Origin: Mycolicibacterium fortuitum subsp. fortuitum
GTDB lineage: Bacteria > Actinomycetota > Actinomycetes > Mycobacteriales > Mycobacteriaceae
Reading direction: 5' to 3'
Assembly (NCBI RefSeq): GCF_022179545.1
Contig: NZ_AP025518.1
Location: forward strand, 4,216,001-4,280,000
DNA length: 64,000 nt
This document shows positions 17,639 through 27,144 of this stretch, piece after piece (the stretch's first letter is position 1; each line of letters starts with the position of its first letter). The position numbers and the translations under genes are program-made. The notes beneath the pieces are model-generated. The model was given only the letters and a program-made list of their open reading frames with translations. It searched no databases and was not told the DNA's origin.

Positions 17639-18448
17639 ATGTCCGTCATAGACGCCCGTCATCTGACGGCGGTATCAGAAACCGCGCTGCTGACTCTGCA
17701 CCAGAGAGCCACCGAGGCTGCCCGTGCCGACGGCATCATCACCGATCCGATGGCGATCAGACTGCGTGCCGACCTCGAATACGACTATCAACACTTCGGT
17801 CGTACCCACCAGGCCACCGCTCTGCGGGCCCTGGCATTCGACAGCGCGTCCCGCCGGTATCTTCAGGCGCACCCACGCGCCACCGTTGTGGCCCTCGCCG
17901 AGGGGCTGCAGACCAGTTTCTGGCGCCTGGACAACGGTGAGATGAGCTGGCTGTCAGTAGATCTGAACCCGATCGTGCAACTACGGCGGGCATTGCTGCC
18001 CGCCTCGGACAGACTCCGCCATCTGGCGCAGTCCGCGCTCGACCACTCGTGGATGGATCAGGTCGATGCCACCAATGGGGTGCTCATCACCGCCGAGGGA
18101 TTGTTCCAGTACCTGGAACGCGAGGCCGTGTTCGATCTCATTTCGGCCTGTGCCATCAGGTTCCCCGGCGGACAGCTGATCTTCGACAGCGTGCCGCGAA
18201 TTCTGAGCTGGTACTCGCAGCGGCGCGGCATCAGACTCAGCAAGGAGTACACCGCACCGCCGATGCCGTTCTCCTTCACCGCCGACCAGTACGACGAGTT
18301 ACGTTCCATACCCGGTGTTCTCGCGGTGCACGAGCTCGATATGCCACCGGGCCGGGGCAAGCTCGTGTCCAAGATGGCGCCCCTGGTCTACCGGTCTCGC
18401 AGACTGCGGCGGTTCCGTGCACCCACCAATGTCGTCGAGTTCGGATGA
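17639..18448 (+). CDS. Class I SAM-dependent methyltransferase, LCM/TcmP-like
   Basis: A 269-residue protein resembling the leucine-carboxyl-methyltransferase-like family. LAFDSASRRYLQAHP and ATVVALAEGLQTSFWRLDNG form the SAM-binding part, DLNPIVQLRRALLP matches the usual acidic loop, and ITAEGLFQYL is the family hallmark. The substrate is unknown. It is transcribed divergently from the PPE1-nrp operon across a 191-base interval that carries the operon's SigC promoter, but no matching pair reads towards this gene. Whether it acts in the copper pathway cannot be told from sequence. Confidence 0.8.
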   Translation: MSVIDARHLTAVSETALLTLHQRATEAARADGIITDPMAIRLRADLEYDYQHFGRTHQATALRALAFDSASRRYLQAHPRATVVALAEGLQTSFWRLDNGEMSWLSVDLNPIVQLRRALLPASDRLRHLAQSALDHSWMDQVDATNGVLITAEGLFQYLEREAVFDLISACAIRFPGGQLIFDSVPRILSWYSQRRGIRLSKEYTAPPMPFSFTADQYDELRSIPGVLAVHELDMPPGRGKLVSKMAPLVYRSRRLRRFRAPTNVVEFG

Positions 18449-18486
18449 TGTGCCGGTGAATTGAGGTGAGCGTGCGCCTCGGGCAC

Positions 18487-19395
18487 CTACGCGACGCCGA
18501 TCAGCGCGGCCCGCGCCAGCACTTCTTCAGCCTTCTTCACGTGGGCGGCGTCGACAAGGACCCCTTCGACACCGATGGCACCGCGGCCCGCGGCCTCGGC
18601 CTCCCGGTATGCCGCGACATTGCGGTGCGCGAGTGCGATCTCCTCGGCGGACGGGGCGAACACCTCATTTGCGATCGGAACCTGGCTGGGGTGGATCGCC
18701 CATTTTCCGGTATAGCCGTACAACGACGAGCGGCGGGCTTCGGCCTCGTATCCCGCTACGTCCGCATAATCGGGATATGGCGAGTCGATGGCATCGATCC
18801 CGGCAATCCGCGCCGCGACCATGATCTTGTTCCGCGCATACGCCCAGAAGTCACCGGGATATTCACCCATCGGCACGAAGTTGGTGTCCACCCGCGCCCC
18901 CTGGGACAACGAAAAGTCTCCGACGCCGAAGATCACCGCGTCCAACCGCGGACTGGCCCGCACGATCTCCTCGGCGTTGGCCAGCCCCTCGACCTCCTCG
19001 ATCAGCACTTCGAGCCGAATCTTGCGGTCCAGTCCGAGTTTTTCCTCCAGCTGGGTGAGCAGCAGGTCGACCCACCAGACGTCTTTGGCGGTGCGCGCCT
19101 TGGGGATCACAACGGTGTCAAGTTGAGCACCGGCATGAGTCACCACGTCGATGATGTCGTCGTGGCACCACGGGGTATCGAGGCCGTTGATGCGGATTGC
19201 GCGCGCAGTGCGCCCCCAGTCGAGCTCGGTCAACGCCCGAATGGCCTTGGCGCGCGATTCCACCTTGAGTCCCACCGGAGTGGCATCCTCCAGGTCGAGG
19301 AACACCAGGTCGGCACCACAGGTGACCCCTTTGACGAACATGTGGTCGTTGCAGGCGGGCAGGGCGAGCTCAGAACGGCGAACAAGATTGGTCAT
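18487..19395 (-). CDS. HpcH/HpaI-family CoA-ester lyase (CitE-like)
   Basis: A 302-residue CitE/malyl-CoA lyase-type TIM-barrel protein. VFLDLEDATPVG supplies the metal-binding acid residues, LEVLIEEVEGLANAEEI the central strand, VIFGVGDFSLS the next metal-site loop, and GKWAIHPSQV the conserved C-terminal motif. Such enzymes cleave 3-hydroxyacyl-CoA esters to acetyl-CoA, propionyl-CoA or a 2-oxoacid. It is the last gene of a probable three-gene unit with a CaiB-type CoA-transferase (30 bases upstream) and an FMN monooxygenase. It is distinct from the citE at 35796. Confidence 0.86.
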   Translation of the reverse strand: MTNLVRRSELALPACNDHMFVKGVTCGADLVFLDLEDATPVGLKVESRAKAIRALTELDWGRTARAIRINGLDTPWCHDDIIDVVTHAGAQLDTVVIPKARTAKDVWWVDLLLTQLEEKLGLDRKIRLEVLIEEVEGLANAEEIVRASPRLDAVIFGVGDFSLSQGARVDTNFVPMGEYPGDFWAYARNKIMVAARIAGIDAIDSPYPDYADVAGYEAEARRSSLYGYTGKWAIHPSQVPIANEVFAPSAEEIALAHRNVAAYREAEAAGRGAIGVEGVLVDAAHVKKAEEVLARAALIGVA

Positions 19396-19425
19396 GGTCT
19401 TCGTATTCCTTTGTTCAACTCTGGT

Positions 19426-20619
19426 TTACAGCACGCCATCAGCGCGCAGACGGCCGATTTCCTCATCGGTCAGGCCCAACAGTTCGTGATAGACCTCGGC
19501 GTTGTGTTCACCGAGGCGGGGGCCCAGTGTGTCCACCTTCCCGGACTGCCCGGAGAACCGCGGGACCGGCGCCTGCACCGTCATGGCGCCAAGCTCGTCG
19601 TCGGCGACGGAGACGAACACTTCGCGGTGCCGCAACTGTTCGTCTGCCACCAATTGCGCGATGTCATAGACTGGTGCCGCCGCCACCTCGGCGGCATCGA
19701 ACGCCGCCATCGCCTCTGACAGAGAATGCGCAGCAACCCATTTCGCCACCATTGCATCAACCTCGGCGGCACGCGCCAGGCGGCGTTGCGGATCGGAGAA
19801 GTCGGCATCCGACACGAGGTCGTCACGACCTATGGCACGAAAGACTCTCAGCGCCAAGGCCGGTGAGCTGCCGGACATCGCCAGCCAGCGTCCGTCCGAG
19901 GTGCGGTAGGTGTTGCGGGGCGCCGAGATGTCCCACCGATTGCCTGCCCGACTCGGGACGATCCCAAGCTGGTCGTAGCCGAGCAGGTTCTGTTCCAACA
20001 AGCGTGCCAGCGGGTCGACGAGATTGACGTCGATCAACTGCCCGCGGGCACCGTGCACGTCTCGGTGATAGAGCGCCATCATCACCGCATAGGCCGCGTT
20101 GAGCGAGGCCACGCCATCGGCCAGCATGAATGGTGGCAGGGTTGGCGGTCCTTCGGCTTCACCTGTGACGTGGGCGAATCCGCTCATCGCCTCGCCCAAG
20201 GTGCCGAACCCTGGCCTTTCGCTCTTGGGCCCGGAGAGTCCAAAACCGGTGATGTGAAGCATCACGATGCCGTCGTTGACGGCACGCAACGACTCATAGT
20301 CGAGGCCCCATTTGACCAGCGTCTGAGGCCGAGTGTTGACGATGACGACGTCTGACTTCTCGACCAGACGCCGAACCAGATCCTGCCCTTCGGCCACGCG
20401 CAGGTTGGCGGTTACTGACCTCTTGTTGCGGGACACCGACTTCCACATCAGTCCGACGCCGTCGCGTTGGTTGCCCCAGGTTCGAATCGGGTCGCCCTGT
20501 CCGGGCTGTTCGACCTTGATGACATCAGCGCCGAACTCACCCAGGTAAGTAGCGGCCAACGGCGCCGCGGCCAAGGTCGCCAGGTCAAGCACCCGGATGC
20601 CGCCGAGCATGCCGCCCAT
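19426..20619 (-). CDS. CaiB/BaiF family CoA-transferase
   Basis: A 397-residue family III CoA-transferase. It begins GIRVLDLATLAAAPLAATYLGEFGADVIKVE, the family's N-terminal signature, and has SVSRNKRSVTANLR and the active-site Asp region downstream (HITGFGLSGP follows). It would move CoA between carboxylic acids so that the downstream lyase can act on a CoA ester. The ATG at 20619 immediately follows the TAG of the monooxygenase gene with no intervening base, so the two are translated together. The substrate is unknown. Confidence 0.9.
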   Translation of the reverse strand: MGGMLGGIRVLDLATLAAAPLAATYLGEFGADVIKVEQPGQGDPIRTWGNQRDGVGLMWKSVSRNKRSVTANLRVAEGQDLVRRLVEKSDVVIVNTRPQTLVKWGLDYESLRAVNDGIVMLHITGFGLSGPKSERPGFGTLGEAMSGFAHVTGEAEGPPTLPPFMLADGVASLNAAYAVMMALYHRDVHGARGQLIDVNLVDPLARLLEQNLLGYDQLGIVPSRAGNRWDISAPRNTYRTSDGRWLAMSGSSPALALRVFRAIGRDDLVSDADFSDPQRRLARAAEVDAMVAKWVAAHSLSEAMAAFDAAEVAAAPVYDIAQLVADEQLRHREVFVSVADDELGAMTVQAPVPRFSGQSGKVDTLGPRLGEHNAEVYHELLGLTDEEIGRLRADGVL

Positions 20620-21978
20620 CTATGACGCCGACCTGATCAGTGAGCTGGCCGGTCGATCCAGCCCCAGGTGATCACGCAAGGTACTTCCGGTGTAGGCAGT
20701 GCGGAACAGCCCACGGCGCTGCAACTCCGGAACCACCATCCGCACGATGTCCTCATAGGACCCGGGGGAATGCGTTGCGGCCATGACGAACCCGTCACAG
20801 GCACCGCCGGTGAACCACTCCTCCATCTGGTCGGCCACCTGCTTGCCGGTACCGACGAAGCGCGGGCCCTGCAGCAGGGTGGCACGGTAACCAGCCAGGT
20901 CGCGCACCGTCACCGTGTCCCCGCCGATGTGGGTCCGGAGATTCTGCACCAGGCCCCGGATCCCCGAAACGGACGCAATCAGTTCATCGGTGACCGGATC
21001 GTCGAGGTCGTGCTGAGCGAAGTCGTAGTTCATCAGCTCCGACAACAGAGTCAGTGAGGCCATCGGGTCCACCAGATCGTTGAGGAACATGTCCTCGCGT
21101 TCCTTGGCATGGGATTCCGTTTCGCCCACCACGGCATAGGCCATCGGACAGATCCGCACCGACGCCGGATCGCGGCCGGCATCGGCGATGCGGGCCTTCT
21201 GATCGGTGTAGTGCGAGCGCGCCACATCGATGCCGGGATCACCGGTGAAGATGAGATCGGCCCAGCGCGACGCGAATTCACGGCCCCGACCCGACGATCC
21301 GGCCTGAAGGATGACCGGACGCCCCTGCGGCGTGCGGGGTACGGTCAGCGGACCACGCGCGGAGAAGTACCGACCGACATGGCCGAGTTCGTGCACCTTG
21401 CTCGGATCGGCATACTGGCCGGACAATCGGTCGTGCCGGATGGCGCCGTCCTCCCAGGTGTCCCAGAGTCCGGCGACAACGTCGAGGAACTCGTCAGCGC
21501 GGTCGTAGCGTTCATCGTGACCAAGGTGGGATTCAATGCCGAAGTTCTGCGCCTCGCTGTCGTTGACTGAGGTCACCACGTTCCACGCCGCACGGCCGCG
21601 GGACAGGTGGTCCAACGTCGCGAACGTGCGCGCCACGTGGAACGGCGCGTAGTAGGTCGTCGAGTAGGTGGCACCGAGTCCGATACGCGAGGTGGTCTGG
21701 GCCAGTACGCCGAGGATGACGCTCAGATCGAGCTTGACTGGGCGTGCCCCGTAGCGCACCGCCTCCTCCACCGATCCCCCGTACATCCCCGGCATCGCCA
21801 GGCGGTCGTCGAAAAACATCAGGTCGAAGCACCCCTCTTCGAGCTGGCGGCCGATCTTCGCGTAATACGAAGCGTCGAGGTACCCATGTTCTGTTGCGGG
21901 GTGACGCCACGAGCCGGCGTACACCGACGTGCTTCCAGCCTGCATGAACGCCACGAGGGACATCTGATCGGTACGCAT
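20620..21978 (-). CDS. LLM-class FMN-dependent monooxygenase, NtaA/SnaA/DszA type
   Basis: A 452-residue (alpha/beta)8-barrel flavin monooxygenase of the NtaA/SnaA/DszA branch. Characteristic blocks are SWRHPATEHGYLDASYYAKI, FFDDRLAMP, GLGATYSTTYYAPFHVARTFATLDHLSRGRAAWNVVTS and VILQAGSSGRGREFA. It uses FMNH2 from a separate reductase, and none is seen nearby. As the first gene of a unit with a CoA-transferase and a CoA-ester lyase, it probably opens catabolism of an organic acid, amine or sulfur compound. It is divergent from the GntR regulator, with the palindrome at 21993-22008 between them. Confidence 0.9.
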   Translation of the reverse strand: MRTDQMSLVAFMQAGSTSVYAGSWRHPATEHGYLDASYYAKIGRQLEEGCFDLMFFDDRLAMPGMYGGSVEEAVRYGARPVKLDLSVILGVLAQTTSRIGLGATYSTTYYAPFHVARTFATLDHLSRGRAAWNVVTSVNDSEAQNFGIESHLGHDERYDRADEFLDVVAGLWDTWEDGAIRHDRLSGQYADPSKVHELGHVGRYFSARGPLTVPRTPQGRPVILQAGSSGRGREFASRWADLIFTGDPGIDVARSHYTDQKARIADAGRDPASVRICPMAYAVVGETESHAKEREDMFLNDLVDPMASLTLLSELMNYDFAQHDLDDPVTDELIASVSGIRGLVQNLRTHIGGDTVTVRDLAGYRATLLQGPRFVGTGKQVADQMEEWFTGGACDGFVMAATHSPGSYEDIVRMVVPELQRRGLFRTAYTGSTLRDHLGLDRPASSLIRSAS

Positions 21979-21992
21979 GATTGGAATCTAAC

Positions 21993-22008
21993 ATCTGATA
22001 TATCAGAT
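21993..22008. promoter_or_regulatory. Perfect 16-bp palindrome, probable GntR operator
   Basis: ATCTGATATATCAGAT is its own reverse complement. It lies 14 bases before the monooxygenase start and 38 bases before the GntR gene start, which is where an autoregulatory operator would sit. The AT-rich GATATATC core is common in operators of FCD-type GntR regulators. Confidence 0.75.
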
Positions 22009-22046
22009 ATCAAAGGTGCGGTACGTAATCCCGGTACGCTGCACGG

Positions 22047-22703
22047 ATGACGTCGCCGTTGGACATCGCGGGCACCGTGCGGGAACGCGCGGCCCGCGAA
22101 TTACGCGACCGAATCATCACCGGCACCCTGGCGCCCGGGACCCGCATCGATCTCGACGCCATCACCGAAGAGTTCGCGACCAGCCGCACGCCGGTACGCG
22201 AGGCGCTGCTCGAGCTGTCGTTCGAAGGGTTGGTGCGCGTCGCACCACGCAGCGGGATCACTGTCATCGGCATCAACTCAGAAGACGTGACCGACAGCTT
22301 CACCATCCTCGGCGTCCTCACCGGCCAAGCCGCCGCCTGGGCCGCCGTGCGCGTCACGCCCGATGAGCTCGCCCGGCTTCGCGAACTCGCCGCCGACGTC
22401 GCCCGGCGCTCTGGCGAGGACAGCATCGGCGAGGCCAATTGGCTGTTCCACCAAGAGATTCACCGGGCTGCGCACTCCCCGCGGCTGCTGGCTCAGATCC
22501 GCCAGGCCGCGCGGGTCGTGCCGTCCAACTTCCTGACGGTGTTTCCCGAGCACGAGGAGCATTCGCTCGACGAACACGAGCAGCTGCTGGATGCCTTGGA
22601 GGCCAAGGACACCGAAGCCGCCCGAACCATCGCCGAACGCCACGTCCTTGAGGCCGGGCGCTCGTTGGCGGCCTGGCTCGACTCCCAGGCCGCCACGAGC
22701 TGA
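22047..22703 (+). CDS. GntR-family regulator, FadR/FCD subfamily
   Basis: A 218-residue regulator. The N-terminal winged helix reads LRDRIITGTLAPGTRIDLD and FATSRTPVREALLELSFEGLV. The C-terminal all-helical FCD ligand-binding domain has the metal-binding histidine pattern (LFHQEIHRAAHSPRL, ERHVLEAGR). It probably represses the divergent monooxygenase/CoA-transferase/lyase unit and itself through the palindrome at 21993-22008, with an organic acid as inducer. Its stop is four bases from the convergent metE stop. Confidence 0.92.
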   Translation: MTSPLDIAGTVRERAARELRDRIITGTLAPGTRIDLDAITEEFATSRTPVREALLELSFEGLVRVAPRSGITVIGINSEDVTDSFTILGVLTGQAAAWAAVRVTPDELARLRELAADVARRSGEDSIGEANWLFHQEIHRAAHSPRLLAQIRQAARVVPSNFLTVFPEHEEHSLDEHEQLLDALEAKDTEAARTIAERHVLEAGRSLAAWLDSQAATS

Positions 22704-22707
22704 GCCG

Positions 22708-24981
22708 CTATGCCCCGCGAACCTCAGCGGCCGCAGCCACCAGGTGCTTGAGCGACTCCGTCACCTCAGCGGTGGTGCGGGTCTTCAAGCCACAGTCCGG
22801 ATTGACCCAGAGCCGTTCGGCCGGAACAGCTCTGAGTGCCTCGCGCAACGACATGGCAATCTCTTCTACGCCGGGGATCCTTGGCGAGTGGATGTCGTAC
22901 ACGCCCGGCCCGACGCTGTTGGAGAACCCGACAGCGTTGAGATCGCCGAGCACCTCCATGTGTGACCGAGCCGCTTCGATCGAGGTCACGTCCGCGTCGA
23001 GGTCCGCGATTGCGCCGATGACCTCACCGAACTCCGAGTAACACAGATGAGTGTGGATCTGTGTTGAATCGTCCACTCCGGAAGTGGACAACCGGAACGC
23101 GTCCACCGCCCAGTTCAGGTACGCCTCTTTGTCTTTCGATCGCAACGGCAGCAACTCTCGCAGTGCCGGCTCGTCAACCTGAATGATCGCGATGCCCGCC
23201 GATTGCAGGTCGACGGTCTCGTCACGAATCGCCAGCGCCACCTGTGCAGCCGTGTCGGCCAACGGCTGGTCGTCCCGGACGAACGACCAGGCCAGGATGG
23301 TGACCGGACCGGTGAGCATGCCTTTGACCGGCTTATCTGTGAGTGATTGTGCGTAGGTGATCCACTCTACGGTCATCGGCTTCGGCCGAGCCACGTCTCC
23401 GTACAGGATCGGCGGTCGCACGCACCGGCTGCCGTACGACTGCACCCAGCCGTTCTGGGTGGCGAAGAACCCGTCGAGCTGCTCGGCGAAATACTGCACC
23501 ATGTCGTTGCGCTCGGGCTCACCGTGCACCAACACGTCCAGGCCCAGCTGCTCCTGCAGCTTGATGACATCGGCGATCTCGGCCTTCATCCGGCGCTCGT
23601 ACTCCGCGACGTCGATCTTGCCGGCCCTGAGATCGGCGCGGGCAATACGTATGGCCGATGTCTGCGGGTAGGACCCGATGGTGGTGGTGGGCAGGGCAGG
23701 CAGCTTCAGCCGGTCCTGCTGGGCGGCGCGACGCCGATCGGCCGGTCCACGGTTGGCGCCCGAGGCGGCAATCGCCGAGATCCTGTTTCGGATTTGGTTA
23801 TTGTTGAGGCGCGGATCGGATTTGCGTGACTCGATGGCCGCATTGGACGCGCCGATCTCTGCCGAGATGGCCTCACCGCCGTCCTCGAGACCACGAGCCA
23901 GCGCCACTACCTCGGTGACCTTCTCGAAGCCAAAGGCCAACCAGCAACGCAGCGCGGCGTCCAGGTCGTCCTCAGTATCGAGGGTGTAGGGCACGTGCAA
24001 TGTCGAACAGGAGGTCGATACCGCCACCGACCTGGCACCGGCCAGGAGCGTGGACAAAGTCCCCAGCGCATCCTCCAAATCGGTGCGCCAGATATTGCGC
24101 CCGTCGACCACGCCCGCCACCAGGAGCTTGTCCGCCAGCTCGGGCACTGCGGCCAGGGCGGCACCGGTTCCGGCAACCAGATCGACACCGATGGCCTCGA
24201 CCGGCGTACGGGCCAGCGCGGGCAGCGCGTCATCCAGCTCACCGAAGTAGGTTGCGACGAAGATGGAAGGACGCCTGGCCAATCCACCCAGACGGGTGTA
24301 GGTCCGTTCGGCGAGTTCGGCCGCGTTGTCGAGGATGTCGGTCACCAGGACGGGTTCGTCGATCTGCAGCCAACCGACCCCCTTCTCGGCGAGCACGTCG
24401 AGTAGTTCGGCGTACACGGCGACGAGGTCGTCGAGCTGGCCGATGGGCGCGTCAGCTCCCTCTACTGCCTTGGACAGCGCCAGGAACGTGAGCGGGCCGA
24501 CGATCACCGGCCGCGCCGGGATCCCCTGTGCACGTGCTTCTTCCAACTCACCCAGCACCTTGGCCGGGTTGAGAGCAAAGGTGGTGTCTGGGGCGATCTC
24601 GGGCACGATGTAGTGGTAGTTGGTGTCGAACCACTTGGTCATCTCAAGCGGCGGTATCTCGTCGTTGCCACGGGCCGCGGCAAAGTAGCGGTCCAAGTCG
24701 TCGGCGATGCCGTCCACCCGCGACGGGAGCGCACCGACCAGTACTGCGGTGTCGAGCACCTGGTCGTAGTAGGAGAACGTGTTGACCGGGACTGAGTCCA
24801 GCCCCGCCGCGACGAGCGACGACCAGGTGTCGCGACGCAATGTGGCCGCCACGGCCTCAAGTTCGTCGCGGCCGATCCGGCCCGCCCAGTACTTCTCGAC
24901 TGCACGCTTGAGCTCTCGGTTGGGTCCGATCCGGGGCGAGCCGAGAATGGTGGCGGTGAAAGGTCTTGCGGTTGTGCTCAT
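22708..24981 (-). CDS. metE: Cobalamin-independent methionine synthase MetE
   Basis: A 757-residue methionine synthase that transfers a methyl group from methyltetrahydropteroyltriglutamate to homocysteine. The N-terminal barrel begins with the family motif [20 protein letters not shown]. The C-terminal catalytic barrel has the zinc ligands in HTHLCYSEF and the Cys in NPDCGLKTR, and the IGSYPQT block precedes it. The size fits Rv1133c (759). ATG at 24981 is used, with AAGGA just upstream. A cobalamin riboswitch at 25118-25300 in the leader should switch it off when B12 is available and the B12-dependent MetH can work. Confidence 0.96.
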   Translation of the reverse strand: MSTTARPFTATILGSPRIGPNRELKRAVEKYWAGRIGRDELEAVAATLRRDTWSSLVAAGLDSVPVNTFSYYDQVLDTAVLVGALPSRVDGIADDLDRYFAAARGNDEIPPLEMTKWFDTNYHYIVPEIAPDTTFALNPAKVLGELEEARAQGIPARPVIVGPLTFLALSKAVEGADAPIGQLDDLVAVYAELLDVLAEKGVGWLQIDEPVLVTDILDNAAELAERTYTRLGGLARRPSIFVATYFGELDDALPALARTPVEAIGVDLVAGTGAALAAVPELADKLLVAGVVDGRNIWRTDLEDALGTLSTLLAGARSVAVSTSCSTLHVPYTLDTEDDLDAALRCWLAFGFEKVTEVVALARGLEDGGEAISAEIGASNAAIESRKSDPRLNNNQIRNRISAIAASGANRGPADRRRAAQQDRLKLPALPTTTIGSYPQTSAIRIARADLRAGKIDVAEYERRMKAEIADVIKLQEQLGLDVLVHGEPERNDMVQYFAEQLDGFFATQNGWVQSYGSRCVRPPILYGDVARPKPMTVEWITYAQSLTDKPVKGMLTGPVTILAWSFVRDDQPLADTAAQVALAIRDETVDLQSAGIAIIQVDEPALRELLPLRSKDKEAYLNWAVDAFRLSTSGVDDSTQIHTHLCYSEFGEVIGAIADLDADVTSIEAARSHMEVLGDLNAVGFSNSVGPGVYDIHSPRIPGVEEIAMSLREALRAVPAERLWVNPDCGLKTRTTAEVTESLKHLVAAAAEVRGA

Positions 24982-25117
24982 GACGAGGTCCTTCAACGTA
25001 CGAAGAGGATGGCCACCGCCAGGAGACAACAAACCGAACCCGGGCCACCCCGCCACGGGTGAACCGTCTTCGGCCACTGCCCATTCCGCGAGGCGATGAA
25101 CCACCGGACGCGGCGCG

Positions 25118-25300
25118 CCCGGTACGGCTGGCAGGTCTTCGGACTCACAGGCACGCACGCGAACCGTGCTCCTACTGGCCGTCGCTTCCCAGCCGCAGTT
25201 TCCTGCGGGCCAGTGCTGATGACGGCGGTCGTTCCTGCATACCGCTGCGGGACAGTCCCGGATTCCCACCGGGTTCCCTCTCACGTCGCATCTCAATCAG
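25118..25300 (-). ncRNA. Cobalamin (B12) riboswitch in the metE leader
   Basis: On the minus strand the conserved elements occur in order. GAGGGAACCCGGTGGGAATC and GGGACTGTCCCGCAGC are in the 5' half, GGGAAGCGACGG is in the middle, and the B12-box-like GAGTCCGAAGACCTGCCAGC (about 25130-25149) is near the 3' end. Their order and spacing match the cobalamin aptamer. It ends about 135 bases before the metE ATG, leaving room for an expression platform that could hide the ribosome-binding site. The exact ends are estimated. Confidence 0.88.
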
Positions 25301-25386
25301 CCTGCGACGTTCGATGGCGGCACCGCATCTACTGCGGCACCGACAAACCAGCTGCGCAGCTCAGCCTACCCGGTGCTGACCAGGGT

Positions 25387-26061
25387 CTAGCGAGGCATCG
25401 CGGCTTTGATCTCGTCCACCACGTCGGCGGCCTGGGTCACCGACGCACCCGCCGGTTTACACGCCTGGACGTCCATGACGAGATTGGCTGCCACGGCCAG
25501 CGCACGTTGGCACGCGCGGATTTGATCACCGTTGACACGGGTGAACGGGAGGGTGAGTTCGTCGTCGGTCTTGGTGAGCTCACCGCTCTTCCACTTGGGC
25601 AGCGGTTCACCGTTGAGCGTGATGTTCACCTTGTGGTCGGTGCACTTCGACCAGCGCTCCGCAGACTGGCCGAGAAACTCTCGGGCGTCCTGCGCTGTCG
25701 GGAAGATCACCACCGACTGCACCACCAGGTTGTCCCAGTCATCGTTGTCCGGAGCGCGCAGCAGCACCTGGCGCATGGCAGTCCAGCGGTCCCCGTAGAT
25801 GGCGGACTCGTTCACCTGCCAGGCGCCGAGGCAATTCAGATTCGGCAACAGATTGCGGTGATCGCTCATCTCGGTGACCGGGGGGTGTGCCACCATTCCG
25901 TCGGTCCCCATCACGGCGTTGATCTCGTCGGGGCTGAGCAGCAACCCCTCGAGCGCTGACTTGGGCACATCCTTCGGCGGCCCCTGCGCCTTGTCGGCGT
26001 CGTCGGCGCAACTGGTTGCCAGCAGCACGAGCATCACCAGCGAAATCGCAAGCCGGATCAC
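25387..26061 (-). CDS. Lipoprotein with a PknH_C-type sensor domain
   Basis: A 224-residue secreted lipoprotein. The signal peptide ends in a lipobox, LLATSC, with the lipidated Cys at about residue 18. The rest (LLLSPDEINAVMGTDGM, LNCLGAWQVNE, MRQVLLRAPDNDDWDNLVVQSVVIFP, SKCTDHKV, CQRALAVAANLVMDVQAC) has the paired cysteines and fold pattern of the PknH extracellular sensor family found in many mycobacterial lipoproteins. The ligand is unknown. It starts with GTG at 26061, with AAGGA five bases upstream. It stands after the metE riboswitch but has its own leader. Confidence 0.86.
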   Translation of the reverse strand: MIRLAISLVMLVLLATSCADDADKAQGPPKDVPKSALEGLLLSPDEINAVMGTDGMVAHPPVTEMSDHRNLLPNLNCLGAWQVNESAIYGDRWTAMRQVLLRAPDNDDWDNLVVQSVVIFPTAQDAREFLGQSAERWSKCTDHKVNITLNGEPLPKWKSGELTKTDDELTLPFTRVNGDQIRACQRALAVAANLVMDVQACKPAGASVTQAADVVDEIKAAMPR

Positions 26062-26141
26062 GGTATTCCTTTACTGACGGCACGGTTCACCGCGCACATG
26101 GCTGGGTCGAACTGATCAGGGCAATGCGATCGAGATGCCGT

Positions 26142-26726
26142 TCAGGCGTGGGTGCCTGCCGCCGCGCAAGCCATCTGCGCGTTGGTGGCATCGTTGTTGA
26201 GCTGGGTGGCCGTGTCATTGAGCGATTGGCCGCCGCTGCGTAGCCCCATCTTGAGGAGCAGCTTGGTCGCGCCGAAGGACCAGGACCGCATCGGGTTGGC
26301 GATGTCCGGCGAAAGGCCAGGTGTGCCAGCAGCATTCAGTGCCGATGCGGCCGCCTCGCGCAGCGCGGTACGGCCGCTGGTGTTGGTCGTGCTGATGGTC
26401 GGGTCTCCGTAGTCCGGGCGCTCCACCCCTTCGATCGAGTCAGCGAAATCACCGTAGAAGGTCGATGCCGAATCGAGTGCGTTGGCGAACGTCGAGCAGG
26501 CTGTGACCGCAGGCGCTCCGGGGTCGTCCGTGCTGGCCACCGGCACAGGTACCGGACCTGCGGCCGGCGCTACCGCCGCAACCGGGGGAAGTTGTGGCGC
26601 TACCGGCCCCGGCGCGCCGGCCTCATCACCCGGTTCGGCGGTGGCGCATGGCATGGCGGCGAACCCGATACCGAAGACGACGAGAAGCGCCGCAATTCCG
26701 TGCTCGTACACCTGAGTCGACTTCAA
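26142..26726 (-). CDS. Exported protein with Pro/Ala-rich N-terminus, function unknown
   Basis: A 194-residue predicted exported protein. After a short N-terminus a hydrophobic core (IAALLVVFGIGFAAMP) ends near ATAEP, which looks like a signal peptidase I site. A low-complexity Pro/Val/Ala linker (to about residue 65) follows, then a helical region with two Cys (VTACSTFANAL and NAQMACAAA). I do not recognise a named family. I chose the TTG at 26726 because GGAGGAA lies just before it; the upstream ATG at 26771 has no such site. It is separated by 80 bases from the downstream lipoprotein gene. Confidence 0.72.
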   Translation of the reverse strand: MKSTQVYEHGIAALLVVFGIGFAAMPCATAEPGDEAGAPGPVAPQLPPVAAVAPAAGPVPVPVASTDDPGAPAVTACSTFANALDSASTFYGDFADSIEGVERPDYGDPTISTTNTSGRTALREAAASALNAAGTPGLSPDIANPMRSWSFGATKLLLKMGLRSGGQSLNDTATQLNNDATNAQMACAAAGTHA

Positions 26727-27144
26727 CGATTCCTCCGTCAGTCGGTAGCAGTTCGGGCGCAGGGCGCCCACATCGACCTCCGCGCCTCGTCGCGCGTCCG
26801 CCTTACCCCCGAATCACCACACGGTCGAGGTTCCACATGTCCAAAAGGTGAACACCCGGCCAACCCGCTCCCCCTAACGGTCGTCCATTGTGTGCCGACT
26901 GCGGCGTCCGATACCTCATATATGTAATGCGCTGCGGCGCAGAGCATTTCCCAGCCACTTCACAGTTTCGACGATTCCAGCTGGACGGTAATGCGGCGGC
27001 GACTGTTGGGTCGTTGTTCACCGAATCGAAACGCAACCGGTTAATGATTCGTCGCGACAGATTCCTTGGAACCGTTGGGTTCTGGCGACCATGGTGCGTC
27101 GCAGAACGGCCCGGTCCAAAACCACGAGAGGCGCTAGTTCACGC
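26727..27144. other. Intergenic region upstream of the MspA-like genes
   Basis: About 420 bases between the divergent exported-protein gene and the first MspA-like gene. It is less GC-rich than the surroundings around 26910-27060 and must hold both promoters. I see no repeat, RNA gene or convincing coding frame in it. The in-frame ATG at 27091 could extend the MspA-like protein into it. Confidence 0.5.

Noticed and set aside
25096..25959. 287-codon open frame on the plus strand
   Set aside because: It crosses the cobalamin riboswitch and is antisense to the PknH_C-type lipoprotein gene, both of which have strong signatures.
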